Notes: generated by a model not told the origin, from the sequence alone. A DNA stretch of 64,000 nucleotides from Desertivirga brevis (GCF_017355835.1 NZ_JAFEWF010000003.1:124001-188000), one strand, 5' to 3'. Counted from the first letter of the stretch, positions 18,032-27,263 are shown. Made by a program: numbers and translations.

Positions 18032-18385
18032 ATGGAAGCAGTAGCAAAATTAAATAATTGCCCTACCTCACCTCGTAAAATGAGACTGGTTGTTGACCTG
18101 ATCCGTGGTGAGCGTGTAGAAAAGGCACTTTATATCTTAAAGTATACAAATAAAGAAGCTGCACAGAGAGTTGAGAAACTTCTTCTGTCAGCAATAAAAA
18201 ACTGGGAAGCGAAAAACGAAGGTCAACGTCCTGAAGAAAGCGAACTGTTTGTGAAAACAGTTATGGTTGATGGAGGTCGTCAGTTAAAAAGACTTAGACC
18301 AGCTCCTCAGGGTCGTGGATACAGAATTCGTAAACGTTCTAACCACGTAACATTGGTAGTTGACAGTAAAATCGCACAAAACTAA
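18032..18385 (+). CDS. rplV: Ribosomal protein L22
   Basis: The 117-residue protein lines the tunnel. The start [20 protein letters not shown] and the late [20 protein letters not shown] are diagnostic. It starts 3 bases after rpsS. Confidence 0.98.
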   Translation: MEAVAKLNNCPTSPRKMRLVVDLIRGERVEKALYILKYTNKEAAQRVEKLLLSAIKNWEAKNEGQRPEESELFVKTVMVDGGRQLKRLRPAPQGRGYRIRKRSNHVTLVVDSKIAQN

Positions 18386-18395
18386 TTTATAGGAA

Positions 18396-19262
18396 ATGGG
18401 ACAAAAAGCACATCCAATAGGTAACCGTTTAGGAATCATCAGAGGTTGGGATTCTAACTGGTTCGGTGGCAACAACTACTCCGATAAATTAGTTGAAGAC
18501 GAAAAAATCCGTAAATATTTATCAGTACGTATCTCTAAAGGCGGTATAGCTAAATTAGTTATCGAGCGTACTCTTAAACGTATAACTGTAACTATTCACA
18601 CTGCACGTCCAGGTATCGTTATTGGTAAAGGCGGTCAGGAAGTTGACAAGATCAAAGAAGAGTTAAAGAAACTTACTAAAAAGGATGTTCAAATTAACAT
18701 CTTCGAGATCAAACGTCCTGAGCTTGATGCTCAATTAGTAGGAGAGAGCGTTGCAAAACAGTTAGAAGCTAGGATTTCTTTCCGTCGTGCAATGAAAACT
18801 GCTATCGCGTCAACAATGCGTATGGGTGCAGAAGGTATCAAAGTAATGTGTTCTGGTCGTTTAGGTGGTGCCGAGATGGCGCGTACTGAACAGTATAAAG
18901 AAGGCAGAATTCCTCTTCACACTTTCCGTGCAGATATCGACTATGCATTAGCTGAAGCGTTAACTACTTACGGTAAGATCGGTATCAAGGTATGGATCTG
19001 TAAAGGTGAAGTATACGGTAAACGTGACCTTTCTCCAAACATCGGTCAAACTTCTAACACTCGCGGAAGAAACGAAGGTGCTTCGAACTTCGGTGGAAAT
19101 GAAAGAGGTGGAAATGACAGACGCGGTGGAGATAGAAGAGGTGGAAACGATCGTGGCGGAAACCGTGGTGGAAATAACCGTGGTGGACAAGGTGGTCAAA
19201 ACCGTGGAGGAGGCCAAAACCGTGGTGGAAACCAAGGTGGTGGTTTCAGAGGAAAGAAATAA
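18396..19262 (+). CDS. rpsC: Ribosomal protein S3 with RGG-rich C-terminal tail
   Basis: The core matches S3: [13 protein letters not shown] at the start, a KH domain with [18 protein letters not shown] (about 70) and a C-terminal S3 domain ending near [15 protein letters not shown]. coli S3 has 233 residues; this one has 288. The extra part is a tail of about 66 residues from residue 223 made almost only of Gly, Arg, Asn and Gln, with many RGG and NRGG units. The tail probably stays flexible at the mRNA entry side. The codon repeats in the tail are in frame, with no frameshift. Confidence 0.97.
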   Translation: MGQKAHPIGNRLGIIRGWDSNWFGGNNYSDKLVEDEKIRKYLSVRISKGGIAKLVIERTLKRITVTIHTARPGIVIGKGGQEVDKIKEELKKLTKKDVQINIFEIKRPELDAQLVGESVAKQLEARISFRRAMKTAIASTMRMGAEGIKVMCSGRLGGAEMARTEQYKEGRIPLHTFRADIDYALAEALTTYGKIGIKVWICKGEVYGKRDLSPNIGQTSNTRGRNEGASNFGGNERGGNDRRGGDRRGGNDRGGNRGGNNRGGQGGQNRGGGQNRGGNQGGGFRGKK

Positions 19263-19304
19263 TTGAATTTTTAAAATCGTTTGACGATATAAAAAGATAC
19301 TAAA

Positions 19305-19727
19305 ATGTTACAGCCAAAAAGAACGAAGTTCAGAAAAATGCAGAAAGGCAGAATGAAGGGTCTTGCAACTCGTGGTGCAGAACTTTCTTTCGGATCTTTC
19401 GGTATTAAATCTCTCGAACCAGCCTGGATTACTAGTCGCCAGATCGAAGCTGCACGTATTGCTGTTACACGTTATATGAAACGTGAAGGACAAGTGTGGA
19501 TTCGTATTTTCCCTGATAAACCTGTTACCAAGAAACCTGCAGAGGTTCGTATGGGTAAAGGTAAGGGAGCTCCTGAATATTGGGTAGCTGTTGTACGCCC
19601 AGGTAGAATGATTTTTGAAGCTGAAGGTGTGCCTTTGGAAATTGCTAAAGAGGCATTACGTTTAGCCGCTCAGAAATTGCCGGTTCAAACAAAATTTGTA
19701 GTACGTAGAGATTACGTAGAAGCATAA
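19305..19727 (+). CDS. rplP: Ribosomal protein L16
   Basis: The 140-residue protein contacts tRNA in the 50[17 protein letters not shown] opens it. [20 protein letters not shown] is typical of the A/P site loop. It follows rpsC by 42 bp and precedes an 82-bp palindromic spacer. Confidence 0.98.
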   Translation: MLQPKRTKFRKMQKGRMKGLATRGAELSFGSFGIKSLEPAWITSRQIEAARIAVTRYMKREGQVWIRIFPDKPVTKKPAEVRMGKGKGAPEYWVAVVRPGRMIFEAEGVPLEIAKEALRLAAQKLPVQTKFVVRRDYVEA

Positions 19728-19738
19728 AAAGGTTTTGA

Positions 19739-19784
19739 GTTGTGAGTTGTAAGTTTAAGTAATCACTTACTTACAACATACAAC
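19739..19784. repeat. Imperfect palindrome between rplP and rpmC
   Basis: Arms 19739-19760 and 19765-19784 are reverse complements with few mismatches around a 4-base loop. The arms are built from a repeated GTTGTGAGTTGTAAG-like word. Confidence 0.75.
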
Positions 19785-19809
19785 CTGCAACATAGAACAA
19801 GAAATTAAA

Positions 19810-20037
19810 ATGAAACAGTCAGAAATTTTAGAGCTATCAACAGAAGAGATCGTTGCAAGGATTAACGAGGAAAAAGCAAGTTTAACTAAGTTAAAATTTG
19901 CTCATGCAGTTTCTGCAATCGAAAACCCTTCTCGCATCGCGAACATCAGAAAAGATATTGCTCGTTTAAACACAGAATTGACTAAGCGCAAAGCGGCTTC
20001 AGCTGCTGAGTTACAGTCCGCTTCTGAAACTGAATAA
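19810..20037 (+). CDS. rpmC: Ribosomal protein L29
   Basis: The 75-residue helical-hairpin protein sits near the tunnel exit. [20 protein letters not shown] and the pattern [26 protein letters not shown] fit in order. The last residues (about 60-75) form an extra acidic/Ala tail. Confidence 0.96.
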   Translation: MKQSEILELSTEEIVARINEEKASLTKLKFAHAVSAIENPSRIANIRKDIARLNTELTKRKAASAAELQSASETE

Positions 20038-20051
20038 TAGTAAAAGTCGAC

Positions 20052-20306
20052 ATGGAAAGACGATTAAGAAAAACCCGTATCGGGTTGGTAGTAAGCAACA
20101 AGATGGACAAGTCTATCGTTGTTTCTGTAGAAAGGAAAGTAAAGCACCCTATCTACGGTAAATTCGTAAAGAAAACTACCAAATTTATGGCTCATGACGA
20201 GGCTAACACTTGCGGTATTGGCGACACAGTGTTAATTATGGAGACTCGTCCGCTGAGTAAAACTAAGAACTGGAGATTAGTTGAAATTTTAGAGAGGGCT
20301 AAGTAA
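20052..20306 (+). CDS. rpsQ: Ribosomal protein S17
   Basis: The 84-residue OB-fold protein binds 16S r[22 protein letters not shown] and [20 protein letters not shown] match S17. It starts 14 bases after rpmC and ends 1 base before rplN. Confidence 0.98.
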   Translation: MERRLRKTRIGLVVSNKMDKSIVVSVERKVKHPIYGKFVKKTTKFMAHDEANTCGIGDTVLIMETRPLSKTKNWRLVEILERAK

Positions 20307-20307
20307 C

Positions 20308-20676
20308 ATGGTACAACAGGAATCAAGACTGAATGTTGCTGACAACAGCGGAGCTAAAGAAGTTTTAGTGATCCGTGTCCTAGGCGGTACTGCAAAAAGA
20401 TATGCATCTTTAGGTGACAAAATAGTTGTTACTGTAAAAAGTGCTATCCCTTCTGGTAACGTAAAAAAAGGTACTGTATCTAAAGCAGTAGTTGTTAGAA
20501 CTAAGAAAGAAGTAAGACGTAAAGACGGATCTTACATCCGCTTCGACGACAACGCAGCCGTATTGTTAAATAACCAGGACGAGCCACGTGGTACACGTAT
20601 CTTTGGCCCGGTAGCTCGTGAGTTGCGTGAAAAACAATTCATGAAAATTGTATCATTAGCACCGGAGGTATTGTAA
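20308..20676 (+). CDS. rplN: Ribosomal protein L14
   Basis: The 122-residue product has [19 protein letters not shown] at the start and [20 protein letters not shown] near the end, both diagnostic of L14. Its 3' end carries the GGAGG that precedes rplX. Confidence 0.98.
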   Translation: MVQQESRLNVADNSGAKEVLVIRVLGGTAKRYASLGDKIVVTVKSAIPSGNVKKGTVSKAVVVRTKKEVRRKDGSYIRFDDNAAVLLNNQDEPRGTRIFGPVARELREKQFMKIVSLAPEVL

Positions 20677-20677
20677 A

Positions 20678-21019
20678 ATGGGAAATATCAAAAATACACA
20701 AGCCAAGCTTAAAATCCGTAAAGGTGACCTAGTGCAGATCATTGCAGGTGACTCTAAAGGAAAACAAGGTAAGGTTATTGAAGTACTTGTTAAAGCTAAC
20801 AGAGTAGTTGTAGAAGGTGCAAATCTTGTATCTCGTCATACTAAGCCTAACGCTGCTAACCCTAACGGTGGTATCGTTAAGAAAGAGGCGCCTATCCATA
20901 TTTCTAATTTAGCAGTTGTAGATCCTACATTAGGAAAACCTACACGCGTTGGCAGAAAATTAAACAGCGAAGGTAAATTAGTTCGCGTAGCAAAAAAATC
21001 TGGGGAGGAAATTAAGTAA
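20678..21019 (+). CDS. rplX: Ribosomal protein L24
   Basis: The 113-residue KOW-domain protein starts 50S assembly. [20 protein letters not shown] (about 12-31) is the KOW motif and [18 protein letters not shown] ends it. A GGAGG (20664-20668) is 9 bases before the start. The stop overlaps the rplE start as TAATG. Confidence 0.98.
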   Translation: MGNIKNTQAKLKIRKGDLVQIIAGDSKGKQGKVIEVLVKANRVVVEGANLVSRHTKPNAANPNGGIVKKEAPIHISNLAVVDPTLGKPTRVGRKLNSEGKLVRVAKKSGEEIK

Positions 21020-21585
21020 TGGCTTACGTACCAAGATTAAAATCGAAATATAAAGAGGAGATCCGCACAGCGCTTAAGGATAAATTCCAGTACAAAAGCG
21101 TTATGCAAGTTCCTAAATTAGAGAAGATCGCAATTAACCAAGGTGTTGGTTCTGCAACTTCTGACAAAAAACAAATTGAGAACGCTATCAACGAGTTGAC
21201 TACAATCACTGGTCAGCAAGCTGTTCCTGCGAAATCAAAAAAGGATATCTCTAACTTTAAATTACGTAAGGGAATGCCTATTGGTGTTCGTGTAACTTTA
21301 CGTGACAATAAGATGTATGAGTTCCTTGATCGTTTGATCGCAGTAGCTTTACCTCGTATCCGTGATTTCAAAGGTATCAATGATAAAGGTTTCGATGGAA
21401 ATGGAAACTATACATTAGGTATCTCTGAGCAAATCATCTTCCCTGAAATCAATATCGATAAGATCAATAAGATCCAGGGTATGGATATCACCTTTGTGAC
21501 TTCTGCAAAGAATGATGTTGAAGCGCTTGAGTTATTAAAGCAATTCGGATTACCATTTAAAAATCAAACAGTAAATAATGGCTAA
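21019..21585 (+). CDS. rplE: Ribosomal protein L5
   Basis: The 188-residue protein binds 5S rRNA in the central protuberance. [16 protein letters not shown] and the C-terminal half with [19 protein letters not shown] match. A GGGGAGG (21002-21008) is 10 bases upstream of the ATG. The end overlaps rpsN by 8 bases. Confidence 0.98.
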   Translation: MAYVPRLKSKYKEEIRTALKDKFQYKSVMQVPKLEKIAINQGVGSATSDKKQIENAINELTTITGQQAVPAKSKKDISNFKLRKGMPIGVRVTLRDNKMYEFLDRLIAVALPRIRDFKGINDKGFDGNGNYTLGISEQIIFPEINIDKINKIQGMDITFVTSAKNDVEALELLKQFGLPFKNQTVNNG

Positions 21586-21847
21586 AGAAGGTGTTAAAGC
21601 GCGTGAAGTTAAACGTGCGAAATTAGTTGCCAAATATGCTGATAAAAGAGCTGCTCTTAAAGAGGCTGGCGACTTTGAAGCTTTAGATAAATTACCTAAA
21701 AATGCTTCTCCGGTACGTTTGCACAATCGTTGCAAGCTAACTGGTCGTCCTCGTGGATATATGCGTCAGTTTGGTATTTCACGTGTTACATTCCGTGAAA
21801 TGGCTCTTGCTGGTAAGATCCCGGGAGTAAAGAAAGCAAGCTGGTAA
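21578..21847 (+). CDS. rpsN: Ribosomal protein S14, zinc-free form
   Basis: The 89-residue form has no CxxC pairs and so is the long, zinc-independent S14. [19 protein letters not shown] and [13 protein letters not shown] identify it. It is the last gene before a 234-bp gap with a palindrome and a new promoter. Confidence 0.97.
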   Translation: MAKEGVKAREVKRAKLVAKYADKRAALKEAGDFEALDKLPKNASPVRLHNRCKLTGRPRGYMRQFGISRVTFREMALAGKIPGVKKASW

Positions 21848-21856
21848 TAATATACT

Positions 21857-21933
21857 AAATCAAAAGTTAGAGTTAAGAGTAAAAAGCTTGATCCTCAGGA
21901 TCCTTTTGATATTTAATTTTTAACTTTTGAATT
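21857..21933. repeat. Palindromic spacer after rpsN
   Basis: A perfect 9-bp arm pair (21861-21869 with 21921-21929) with matching flanks surrounds a central GATCC-TCA-GGATC hairpin. T-rich tracts follow on the plus strand. It may terminate part of the transcription from the rplC promoter. Confidence 0.7.
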
Positions 21934-21971
21934 TTTAGGAAAAAGGTTAATTAAAATTCAAAAATTATCGC

Positions 21972-22004
21972 TTTGATAGTTTTTGAATTTTTTTTGTACC
22001 TTTG
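21972..22004 (+). promoter_or_regulatory. Internal promoter before rpsH
   Basis: TACCTTTG at 21997-22004 matches the -7 consensus. A TTTG at 21972-21975 lies 21 bases upstream. The transcript would begin about 70 bases before rpsH. Confidence 0.65.
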
Positions 22005-22027
22005 CGTTCCAATTTTAAATTTTAACC

Positions 22028-22068
22028 GATGGAAGGTCGTCCCTGTGACAGGGAAGGAAACCACCATC
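22028..22068 (+). promoter_or_regulatory. Structured leader before rpsH
   Basis: The outer stem pairs 22028-22032 with 22064-22068. A short middle stem pairs 22035-22037 with 22060-22062. An apical 6-bp stem pairs 22040-22045 with 22049-22054 over a 3-base loop. The stems are separated by purine-rich internal loops. It ends 13 bases before the rpsH ATG. Autoregulation by S8 is a reasonable guess. Confidence 0.55.
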
Positions 22069-22081
22069 AAAAACAAGTATA

Positions 22082-22480
22082 ATGAATACAGATCCAATAG
22101 CAGATTATCTTACAAGAGTAAGGAATGCCATCAAGGCCAACCATAGGGTTGTCGAAATTCCTGCATCAAACCTCAAAAAAGAAATCACAAAAGTTCTTTT
22201 TGACAAAGGTTACATCGCGAACTACAAGTTTGAAGATTCTAACATTCAAGGCACTATCAAAATCGCTTTGAAGTATCATCCGATTACTAAAGTTCCTGCT
22301 ATTCGCACCATTACACGTGTGAGTAAGCCTGGTTTGAGAAAGTATGCAGGTGTTGATAAAATGCCACGTGTTTTAAATGGTTTAGGTATCGCTATCCTAT
22401 CTACTTCTAAAGGTGTAATGACCGACAAAGAAGCTAGAAACTTGAACATCGGTGGCGAAGTTTTATGTTACGTTTATTAA
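22082..22480 (+). CDS. rpsH: Ribosomal protein S8
   Basis: The 132-residue protein binds helix 21 of 16S rRNA and represses the spc operon in E. coli. DPIADYLTRVRNAIKANH opens it and GLGIAILSTSKGVMTDKEA is the typical C-terminal block. It begins a promoter-led segment with a folded leader. Confidence 0.98.
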   Translation: MNTDPIADYLTRVRNAIKANHRVVEIPASNLKKEITKVLFDKGYIANYKFEDSNIQGTIKIALKYHPITKVPAIRTITRVSKPGLRKYAGVDKMPRVLNGLGIAILSTSKGVMTDKEARNLNIGGEVLCYVY

Positions 22481-22482
22481 TC

Positions 22483-22488
22483 AGGAGG
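22483..22488 (+). promoter_or_regulatory. Strong Shine-Dalgarno-like site before rplF
   Basis: AGGAGG lies 8 bases before the rplF ATG, just after the rpsH stop. Most Bacteroidota genes lack such sites. Confidence 0.6.
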
Positions 22489-22496
22489 ATTAAAAG

Positions 22497-23054
22497 ATGT
22501 CAAGAATAGGAAAAGCGCCAATCGCAATCCCGGCTGGAGTTACGGTTACAGTTTCTGAACAGAACCTGGTTACTGTAAAAGGTCCAAAAGGAGAATTAAC
22601 TCAATTAGTTGATTCAGATATTACAATCGCTCAGGAAGAAGGAAATGTTGTTGTTCAACGTCCGTCTGAACAGAAGCGTCATAAAGCATTACATGGTTTA
22701 TACCGCGCTCTGATCTTTAACATGGTTAAAGGTGTAACTGAAGGTTACAAAGTAGAGCAAGAGTTAGTAGGTGTAGGTTACCGTGCTACAAACACTGGTA
22801 ATACATTAGACCTTGTATTGGGTTATTCTCACCACTATGTATTTGAGTTACCAAAAGAAATCAAAGTAGCTACAACTGCAGAAAAAGGTAAAAACCCTAC
22901 AATTATTTTAGAAAGTATCGACAAACAATTATTAGGACAGGTTGCTGCAAAGATCCGTTCTTTACGTGCACCAGAACCATATAAAGGTAAAGGTATCAAG
23001 TTTGTTGGTGAAGTGTTAAGAAGAAAAGCTGGTAAATCGGCATCTAAAAAGTAA
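22497..23054 (+). CDS. rplF: Ribosomal protein L6
   Basis: The 185-residue protein has two related domains. [18 protein letters not shown] opens it and [19 protein letters not shown] is the conserved C-terminal signature. The start is supported by an AGGAGG 8 bases upstream. Confidence 0.98.
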   Translation: MSRIGKAPIAIPAGVTVTVSEQNLVTVKGPKGELTQLVDSDITIAQEEGNVVVQRPSEQKRHKALHGLYRALIFNMVKGVTEGYKVEQELVGVGYRATNTGNTLDLVLGYSHHYVFELPKEIKVATTAEKGKNPTIILESIDKQLLGQVAAKIRSLRAPEPYKGKGIKFVGEVLRRKAGKSASKK

Positions 23055-23059
23055 TCATC

Positions 23060-23413
23060 ATGGCAGGAGTAAAATTATCTCGCAGAGAGCGAATTAAAAA
23101 AGGAATCAGAAAAAGATTAACCGGTTCTGCAGAGCGTCCACGTTTATCTGTTTACAGAAGCAACAAAGGAATCTACGCTCAGATTATTGATGATACAACC
23201 GGTAGAACTATCGTTTCATCTTCATCTTTATCAAAAGATTTTAGCGCAACTGGTAACAAATCAGAGCAGTCTAAAGCTGTAGGTAAAGCAGTAGCTGAGA
23301 AAGCTGTTGCGGCTGGTATCAGTCAGGTAGTATTTGACAGAAATGGTTATTTATACCATGGACGTATTAAATCATTGGCTGAAGGAGCTCGCGAAGGCGG
23401 TTTATTATTCTAA
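23060..23413 (+). CDS. rplR: Ribosomal protein L18
   Basis: The 117-residue 5S-binding protein carries [20 protein letters not shown] and ends [20 protein letters not shown]. It follows rplF by 5 bases and precedes a 79-bp repeat-containing gap. Confidence 0.98.
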   Translation: MAGVKLSRRERIKKGIRKRLTGSAERPRLSVYRSNKGIYAQIIDDTTGRTIVSSSSLSKDFSATGNKSEQSKAVGKAVAEKAVAAGISQVVFDRNGYLYHGRIKSLAEGAREGGLLF

Positions 23414-23479
23414 ACACAGATTACACAGATTGTAGTTGTTTGCACCGGTCGGTGTAATCGATTAAAATCGGTGAAATCC
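23414..23479. repeat. Repeat-containing spacer between rplR and rpsE
   Basis: ACACAGATT occurs twice in a row (23414-23431). The right half (23451-23479) holds near-complements of the same word. A small hairpin CACCG-GT-CGGTG lies at 23443-23454. Confidence 0.6.
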
Positions 23480-23492
23480 TAACAAACAAAAG

Positions 23493-24011
23493 ATGTCAAC
23501 AATAAATATTAAAAGAGTTAAATCTAGCGAGATTGAATTAAAAGATCGCTTAGTTAGCATCCAACGTGTAGCGAAAGTTACCAAAGGAGGTCGTACTTTC
23601 TCTTTCTCAGCTATCGTAGTGGTAGGTGATGAGAACGGAGTAGTTGGTTACGGTCTTGGTAAAGCAAAAGAGGTAACTGAAGCAATTGCTAAAGGTATCG
23701 ACGATGCTAAAAAGAATCTTGTGAAAGTTCCTGTTATCAACGGAACTGTTCCTCACGAGCAATATGGTAAGTTTTCAGGAGGTTTCGTTTTCATTAAACC
23801 TGCTGCAAACGGTACAGGAGTTATCGCAGGTGGTGCGATGCGTGCAGTATTGGAGAGTGCTGGTATCCACAACGTATTAGCAAAATCAAAAGGTTCATCA
23901 AACCCACACAACGTGGTTAAAGCAACAGTTTCTGCGCTTTCACAAATGCGTGATGCTTTCACTGTAGCTCAGCACCGCGGTGTTGATCTTAATAAAGTTT
24001 TTAACGGATAA
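23493..24011 (+). CDS. rpsE: Ribosomal protein S5
   Basis: The 172-residue protein aids decoding accuracy. [20 protein letters not shown] is the S5 N-terminal signature, and [20 protein letters not shown] is in the C-terminal domain. It follows the palindromic spacer and precedes rpmD by 4 bases. Confidence 0.98.
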   Translation: MSTINIKRVKSSEIELKDRLVSIQRVAKVTKGGRTFSFSAIVVVGDENGVVGYGLGKAKEVTEAIAKGIDDAKKNLVKVPVINGTVPHEQYGKFSGGFVFIKPAANGTGVIAGGAMRAVLESAGIHNVLAKSKGSSNPHNVVKATVSALSQMRDAFTVAQHRGVDLNKVFNG

Positions 24012-24015
24012 TACC

Positions 24016-24195
24016 ATGGCGAAGATCAAAGTAACTCAAATTAAAAGCGTTATCGATAGAAGCGAACGCCAGAAGAGAACTATCCAGGCTTTAGGTTTAG
24101 GTAAAATCAACAAGTCTGTTGAAGTTGAGGCTACCCCGGCTATTATCGGGATGGTAAGAGCAGTTAATCATTTAGTAGCAGTAGAAAGTATTTAA
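24016..24195 (+). CDS. rpmD: Ribosomal protein L30
   Basis: The 59-residue protein reads AKIKVTQIKSVIDRSERQKR at the start. The ATG at 24016 is chosen because it gives the normal length of about 60; a longer upstream frame from 23980 runs inside rpsE. Confidence 0.97.
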   Translation: MAKIKVTQIKSVIDRSERQKRTIQALGLGKINKSVEVEATPAIIGMVRAVNHLVAVESI

Positions 24196-24197
24196 TC

Positions 24198-24644
24198 ATG
24201 AACTTAAGTAATTTAAAACCCGCAGAAGGTTCAACCAAAAATAGAAAGCGCATTGGTCGCGGTACTGGTTCTGGCCGTGGTGGTACTTCAACACGTGGTC
24301 ATAAAGGAGCTGGTTCTCGTTCAGGAACTTCAACGAAAGTTGGTTTCGAAGGAGGTCAAATGCCTTTACAACGTCGCTTACCTAAAGTTGGCTTCAAGAA
24401 CATTAACCGCGTGGAATACGTTGGTATTAATCTTGACGTCCTTCAAGGTCTAGCTGAAAAATTCAATTTATCTGCAATAAACTTCGATACTCTTAAAGAA
24501 CACGGACTAATTTCTAAAAATGATTTAGTTAAAATTCTTGGAAGAGGCGAGTTAAAAGCTAAATTAGATGTTACCGCTCATGCTTTTACAGCAACTGCTC
24601 AAAAGGCAATTGAATCAGCAGGTGGTGCAATCGTTAAATTGTAA
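24198..24644 (+). CDS. rplO: Ribosomal protein L15
   Basis: The 148-residue protein has the basic Gly-rich N-terminal extension (KRIGRGTGSGRGGTSTRGHK) and GFEGGQMPLQRRLPK. It lies 2 bases after rpmD and 7 before secY. Confidence 0.98.
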   Translation: MNLSNLKPAEGSTKNRKRIGRGTGSGRGGTSTRGHKGAGSRSGTSTKVGFEGGQMPLQRRLPKVGFKNINRVEYVGINLDVLQGLAEKFNLSAINFDTLKEHGLISKNDLVKILGRGELKAKLDVTAHAFTATAQKAIESAGGAIVKL

Positions 24645-24651
24645 TTAATTA

Positions 24652-25986
24652 ATGAAGAAGCTTTTCACTACTCTTTCAAATATCTGGAAGATAGAGGATT
24701 TAAGAGTGCGTATTTTAAACACACTCTTATTTCTTTTAATTTATCGTATAGGATCATTTATTACGTTGCCGGGTGTTAATCCCCTGGCGCTTGAAAGTCA
24801 GCAGAAGGCTGGGATACTTGGTCTGTTAAACATGTTTGCAGGTGGATCATTTTCACGTGCTTCTATTTTTGCGTTAGGGGTAATGCCTTACATATCTGCA
24901 TCCATTGTTGTGCAGTTGTTGGGTATTGCTATTCCGTATTTCCAGAAGATGCAGAAAGAAGGTGAGAGCGGTAGGAAGAAACTAAACCAAATCACTCGTT
25001 ACCTTACTGTTGTGATCACTTTTGTTCAAGGTGCTGCTTATGCCCGTACTCAAATTCCTGTTGAGGCGAAGGTATTAGGCGAGCCTTGGTTCACTGTTGC
25101 TACAATGGTTATTCTAACTGCAGGCACTTTATTCGTAATGTGGCTTGGGGAGAAGATCACTGACAAGGGTATTGGAAATGGTATATCATTAATCATAATG
25201 GTGGGCATTATCGCTCAGTTACCTGCTGGAATTATATCAGAGTTTCAGTCAAGATTAGGTAATGGAGGAATTATTGCTTTCATTGTAGAACTGATTGCAT
25301 TATTTTTCATCGTAGTATTTACAATCCTTATTGTTCAGGGCGTTCGAAAGATTCCTGTACAGTATGCTAAGAAGATTGTAGGAAACAAACAATATGGCGG
25401 GGTTCGCCAGTACATTCCTTTAAAAGTGAATGCTGCCGGTGTTATGCCGATCATTTTTGCTCAGGCAATTATGTTTATTCCTGCTACAGTTGGACAGTTC
25501 TTTCCTAGTGCTCAAGGCTCATTTCTTACTTCTTTAAGTAATTATACTTCAGTAGCATATAACGTAACTTTCGCAATTCTCATCATAGCTTTCACTTTCT
25601 TCTATACAGCCATCACTGTTAATCCGGTACAAATGTCTGATGATATGAAGAAAAACGGAGGGTTTATACCTGGTGTTAAGCCTGGAGCAACCACCGGAGA
25701 GTACATTGATGCTGTAATTTCGAAGATTACATTACCAGGAGCGGTCTTCCTGGCCATCATTGCCATTTTGCCTTCTATTGCTAACGTATTAGGTATCAAC
25801 AGTCAATTTGCTCACTTCTACGGTGGTACGTCTTTGTTGATCTTAGTAGGTGTAGTTTTAGATACGCTTCAGCAAGTGGAAAGCCATTTATTAATGCGCC
25901 ACTATGATGGTTTAATGAAAACTGGAAGACTTAGAGGACGTACTCCTATTGCCTCTGGTACTGGCGCTGCCGGGTCTACCATCTAA
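24652..25986 (+). CDS. secY: SecY protein translocase channel
   Basis: The 444-residue inner membrane protein is the translocon core, with ten predicted transmembrane segments. The first is at about 20-38 (ILNTLLFLLIYRIGSFITL). GGSFSRASIFALGVMPYISA marks the plug and second helix region. QYAKKIVGNKQYGGVRQYIP is the conserved cytoplasmic loop. The C-terminus ends GAAGSTI. It is co-transcribed with the ribosomal genes, as in most bacteria. Confidence 0.98.
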   Translation: MKKLFTTLSNIWKIEDLRVRILNTLLFLLIYRIGSFITLPGVNPLALESQQKAGILGLLNMFAGGSFSRASIFALGVMPYISASIVVQLLGIAIPYFQKMQKEGESGRKKLNQITRYLTVVITFVQGAAYARTQIPVEAKVLGEPWFTVATMVILTAGTLFVMWLGEKITDKGIGNGISLIIMVGIIAQLPAGIISEFQSRLGNGGIIAFIVELIALFFIVVFTILIVQGVRKIPVQYAKKIVGNKQYGGVRQYIPLKVNAAGVMPIIFAQAIMFIPATVGQFFPSAQGSFLTSLSNYTSVAYNVTFAILIIAFTFFYTAITVNPVQMSDDMKKNGGFIPGVKPGATTGEYIDAVISKITLPGAVFLAIIAILPSIANVLGINSQFAHFYGGTSLLILVGVVLDTLQQVESHLLMRHYDGLMKTGRLRGRTPIASGTGAAGSTI

Positions 25987-25988
25987 TT

Positions 25989-26765
25989 ATGTCGAAAGTT
26001 TTATATAAGACTTCAGAAGAAATAGAACTAATAAGGAAAAGTTCCTTATTAGTTTCTAAAACTTTAGCTGAAGTAGCTAAAGTAATCGGGCCAGGTGTAA
26101 AAACCATAGAGCTCGACCGTTTAGCTGAAACTTATATACGTGATAATGGAGGTGTTCCTGCATTCCTTAATTATAACGGATTTCCTTATTCTCTTTGTAT
26201 CTCTCCAAATGACCAGGTGGTTCACGGCTTTCCCGGTGAATATGAGCTTAAAGATGGAGATATTATTTCAGTAGACTGTGGTGTAATTCTAAACAAGTTT
26301 TTCGGTGATTCTGCTTACACCTTCACAGTAGGTGAAGTTCCAGAAGAAACAAAGAAGCTTTTAGAGGTCACCAAGGAATCTCTGGTAAAAGGTATTGAAA
26401 GGGCTGTTGCCGGTCTTAGGGTTGGCGACATCAGTTATGCAGTTCAGGAACATGCCGAAAAACATGGTTACGGAGTAGTTAAAGAGCTTGTTGGACATGG
26501 AGTTGGTTTTAAACTTCATGAAAAACCTGAAGTTCCTAATTACGGTAAACGTGGTTCAGGAATGAAACTGGAAGAAGGTATGGTGCTGGCAATCGAACCA
26601 ATGATCAATGCAGGTAAAGCTGCTATAAAGTTTTGGAAAGATGGCTGGACCGTAAGTACTAAGGACAACCAACCCTCGGCTCATTTCGAGCATACGGTAG
26701 CCGTCAGGAAAGGCAAAGCGGATGTGTTATCGACCTTCGAGTATATAGAAGAAGTTTTAAGATAA
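25989..26765 (+). CDS. map: Methionine aminopeptidase, type I
   Basis: The 258-residue enzyme removes the initiator Met. The metal ligands are visible: Asp in SVDCGVIL and FFGDSAYTF, His in VGHGVGFKLHE, Glu in LAIEPMI and in HFEHTVAV. The start is 2 bases after secY. The normal pita-bread length of about 250-260 residues supports the call. Confidence 0.97.
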   Translation: MSKVLYKTSEEIELIRKSSLLVSKTLAEVAKVIGPGVKTIELDRLAETYIRDNGGVPAFLNYNGFPYSLCISPNDQVVHGFPGEYELKDGDIISVDCGVILNKFFGDSAYTFTVGEVPEETKKLLEVTKESLVKGIERAVAGLRVGDISYAVQEHAEKHGYGVVKELVGHGVGFKLHEKPEVPNYGKRGSGMKLEEGMVLAIEPMINAGKAAIKFWKDGWTVSTKDNQPSAHFEHTVAVRKGKADVLSTFEYIEEVLR

Positions 26766-26793
26766 AAAAAATTATTATTTAAATTTTTTTGTT

Positions 26794-26801
26794 TAATTTT
26801 G
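26794..26801 (+). promoter_or_regulatory. Candidate promoter before infA
   Basis: TAATTTTG fits the -7 consensus. It lies in an 80-bp AT-rich gap, 44 bases before the infA start. The upstream element is unclear. Confidence 0.5.
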
Positions 26802-26845
26802 CGCTCCCGAATTAGCGGGCCTAATTAAATAGAAATCAATAAAAT

Positions 26846-27064
26846 ATGGCTAAACAAGCCTCTATTGAGCAAGACGGAATCATTAAGGAAGCATTATCTA
26901 ATGCAATGTTTCGCGTAGAGTTGGAGAACGGACACGAGATCATTGCACATATATCAGGTAAGATGCGTATGCACTATATTAAAATTTTGCCTGGGGATAA
27001 AGTTAAGCTTGAAATGTCTCCTTATGATTTAACAAAAGGCAGAATAACTTATAGATATAAATAA
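26846..27064 (+). CDS. infA: Translation initiation factor IF-1
   Basis: The 72-residue OB-fold protein binds the 30S A site. The pattern [20 protein letters not shown] and [18 protein letters not shown], ending RITYRYK, is diagnostic. Confidence 0.98.
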   Translation: MAKQASIEQDGIIKEALSNAMFRVELENGHEIIAHISGKMRMHYIKILPGDKVKLEMSPYDLTKGRITYRYK

Positions 27065-27065
27065 G

Positions 27066-27182
27066 ATGAAGGTTAGAGCATCAATTAAAAAGCGTAGTGC
27101 GGATTGTAAGATCATCCGTCGTAAGGGTAAGCTTTATGTTATTAACAAAAAGAACCCTAAGTACAAACAACGCCAGGGATAA
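27066..27182 (+). CDS. rpmJ: Ribosomal protein L36, zinc ligands largely lost
   Basis: The 38-codon gene begins 1 base after infA with [11 protein letters not shown] and ends PKYKQRQG, which is diagnostic of L36. The four zinc ligands of the classic form (Cys11, Cys14, Cys27, His33) are here Ser11, Cys14, Asn27 and Tyr33, so only one remains and zinc binding is unlikely. Confidence 0.96.
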   Translation: MKVRASIKKRSADCKIIRRKGKLYVINKKNPKYKQRQG

Positions 27183-27187
27183 AATTA

Positions 27188-27249
27188 ATTGAAGGAGTGA
27201 ATGGAGAGATATCACCAGATCGATACATTCATGAATTCAGTCATTCAAT
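27188..27249. repeat. Imperfect palindrome between rpmJ and rpsM
   Basis: Arms 27188-27202 and 27235-27249 pair at 13 of 15 positions. Confidence 0.65.
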
Positions 27250-27263
27250 CATTTAAATAAAAT

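Noticed and set aside
18960..19235. Open frame opposite the rpsC tail, rich in Ser and Thr
   Set aside because: It is the reverse complement of the Gly/Arg-rich repeat tail and has no normal protein features.
19006..19266. Second-frame reading through the rpsC tail, rich in Val and Glu
   Set aside because: It is a product of the repetitive tail, and has no start context.
23414..23479. Possible CRISPR-like repeat in the rplR-rpsE gap
   Set aside because: Repeats are only 9 bp and there are no regular spacers or cas genes.
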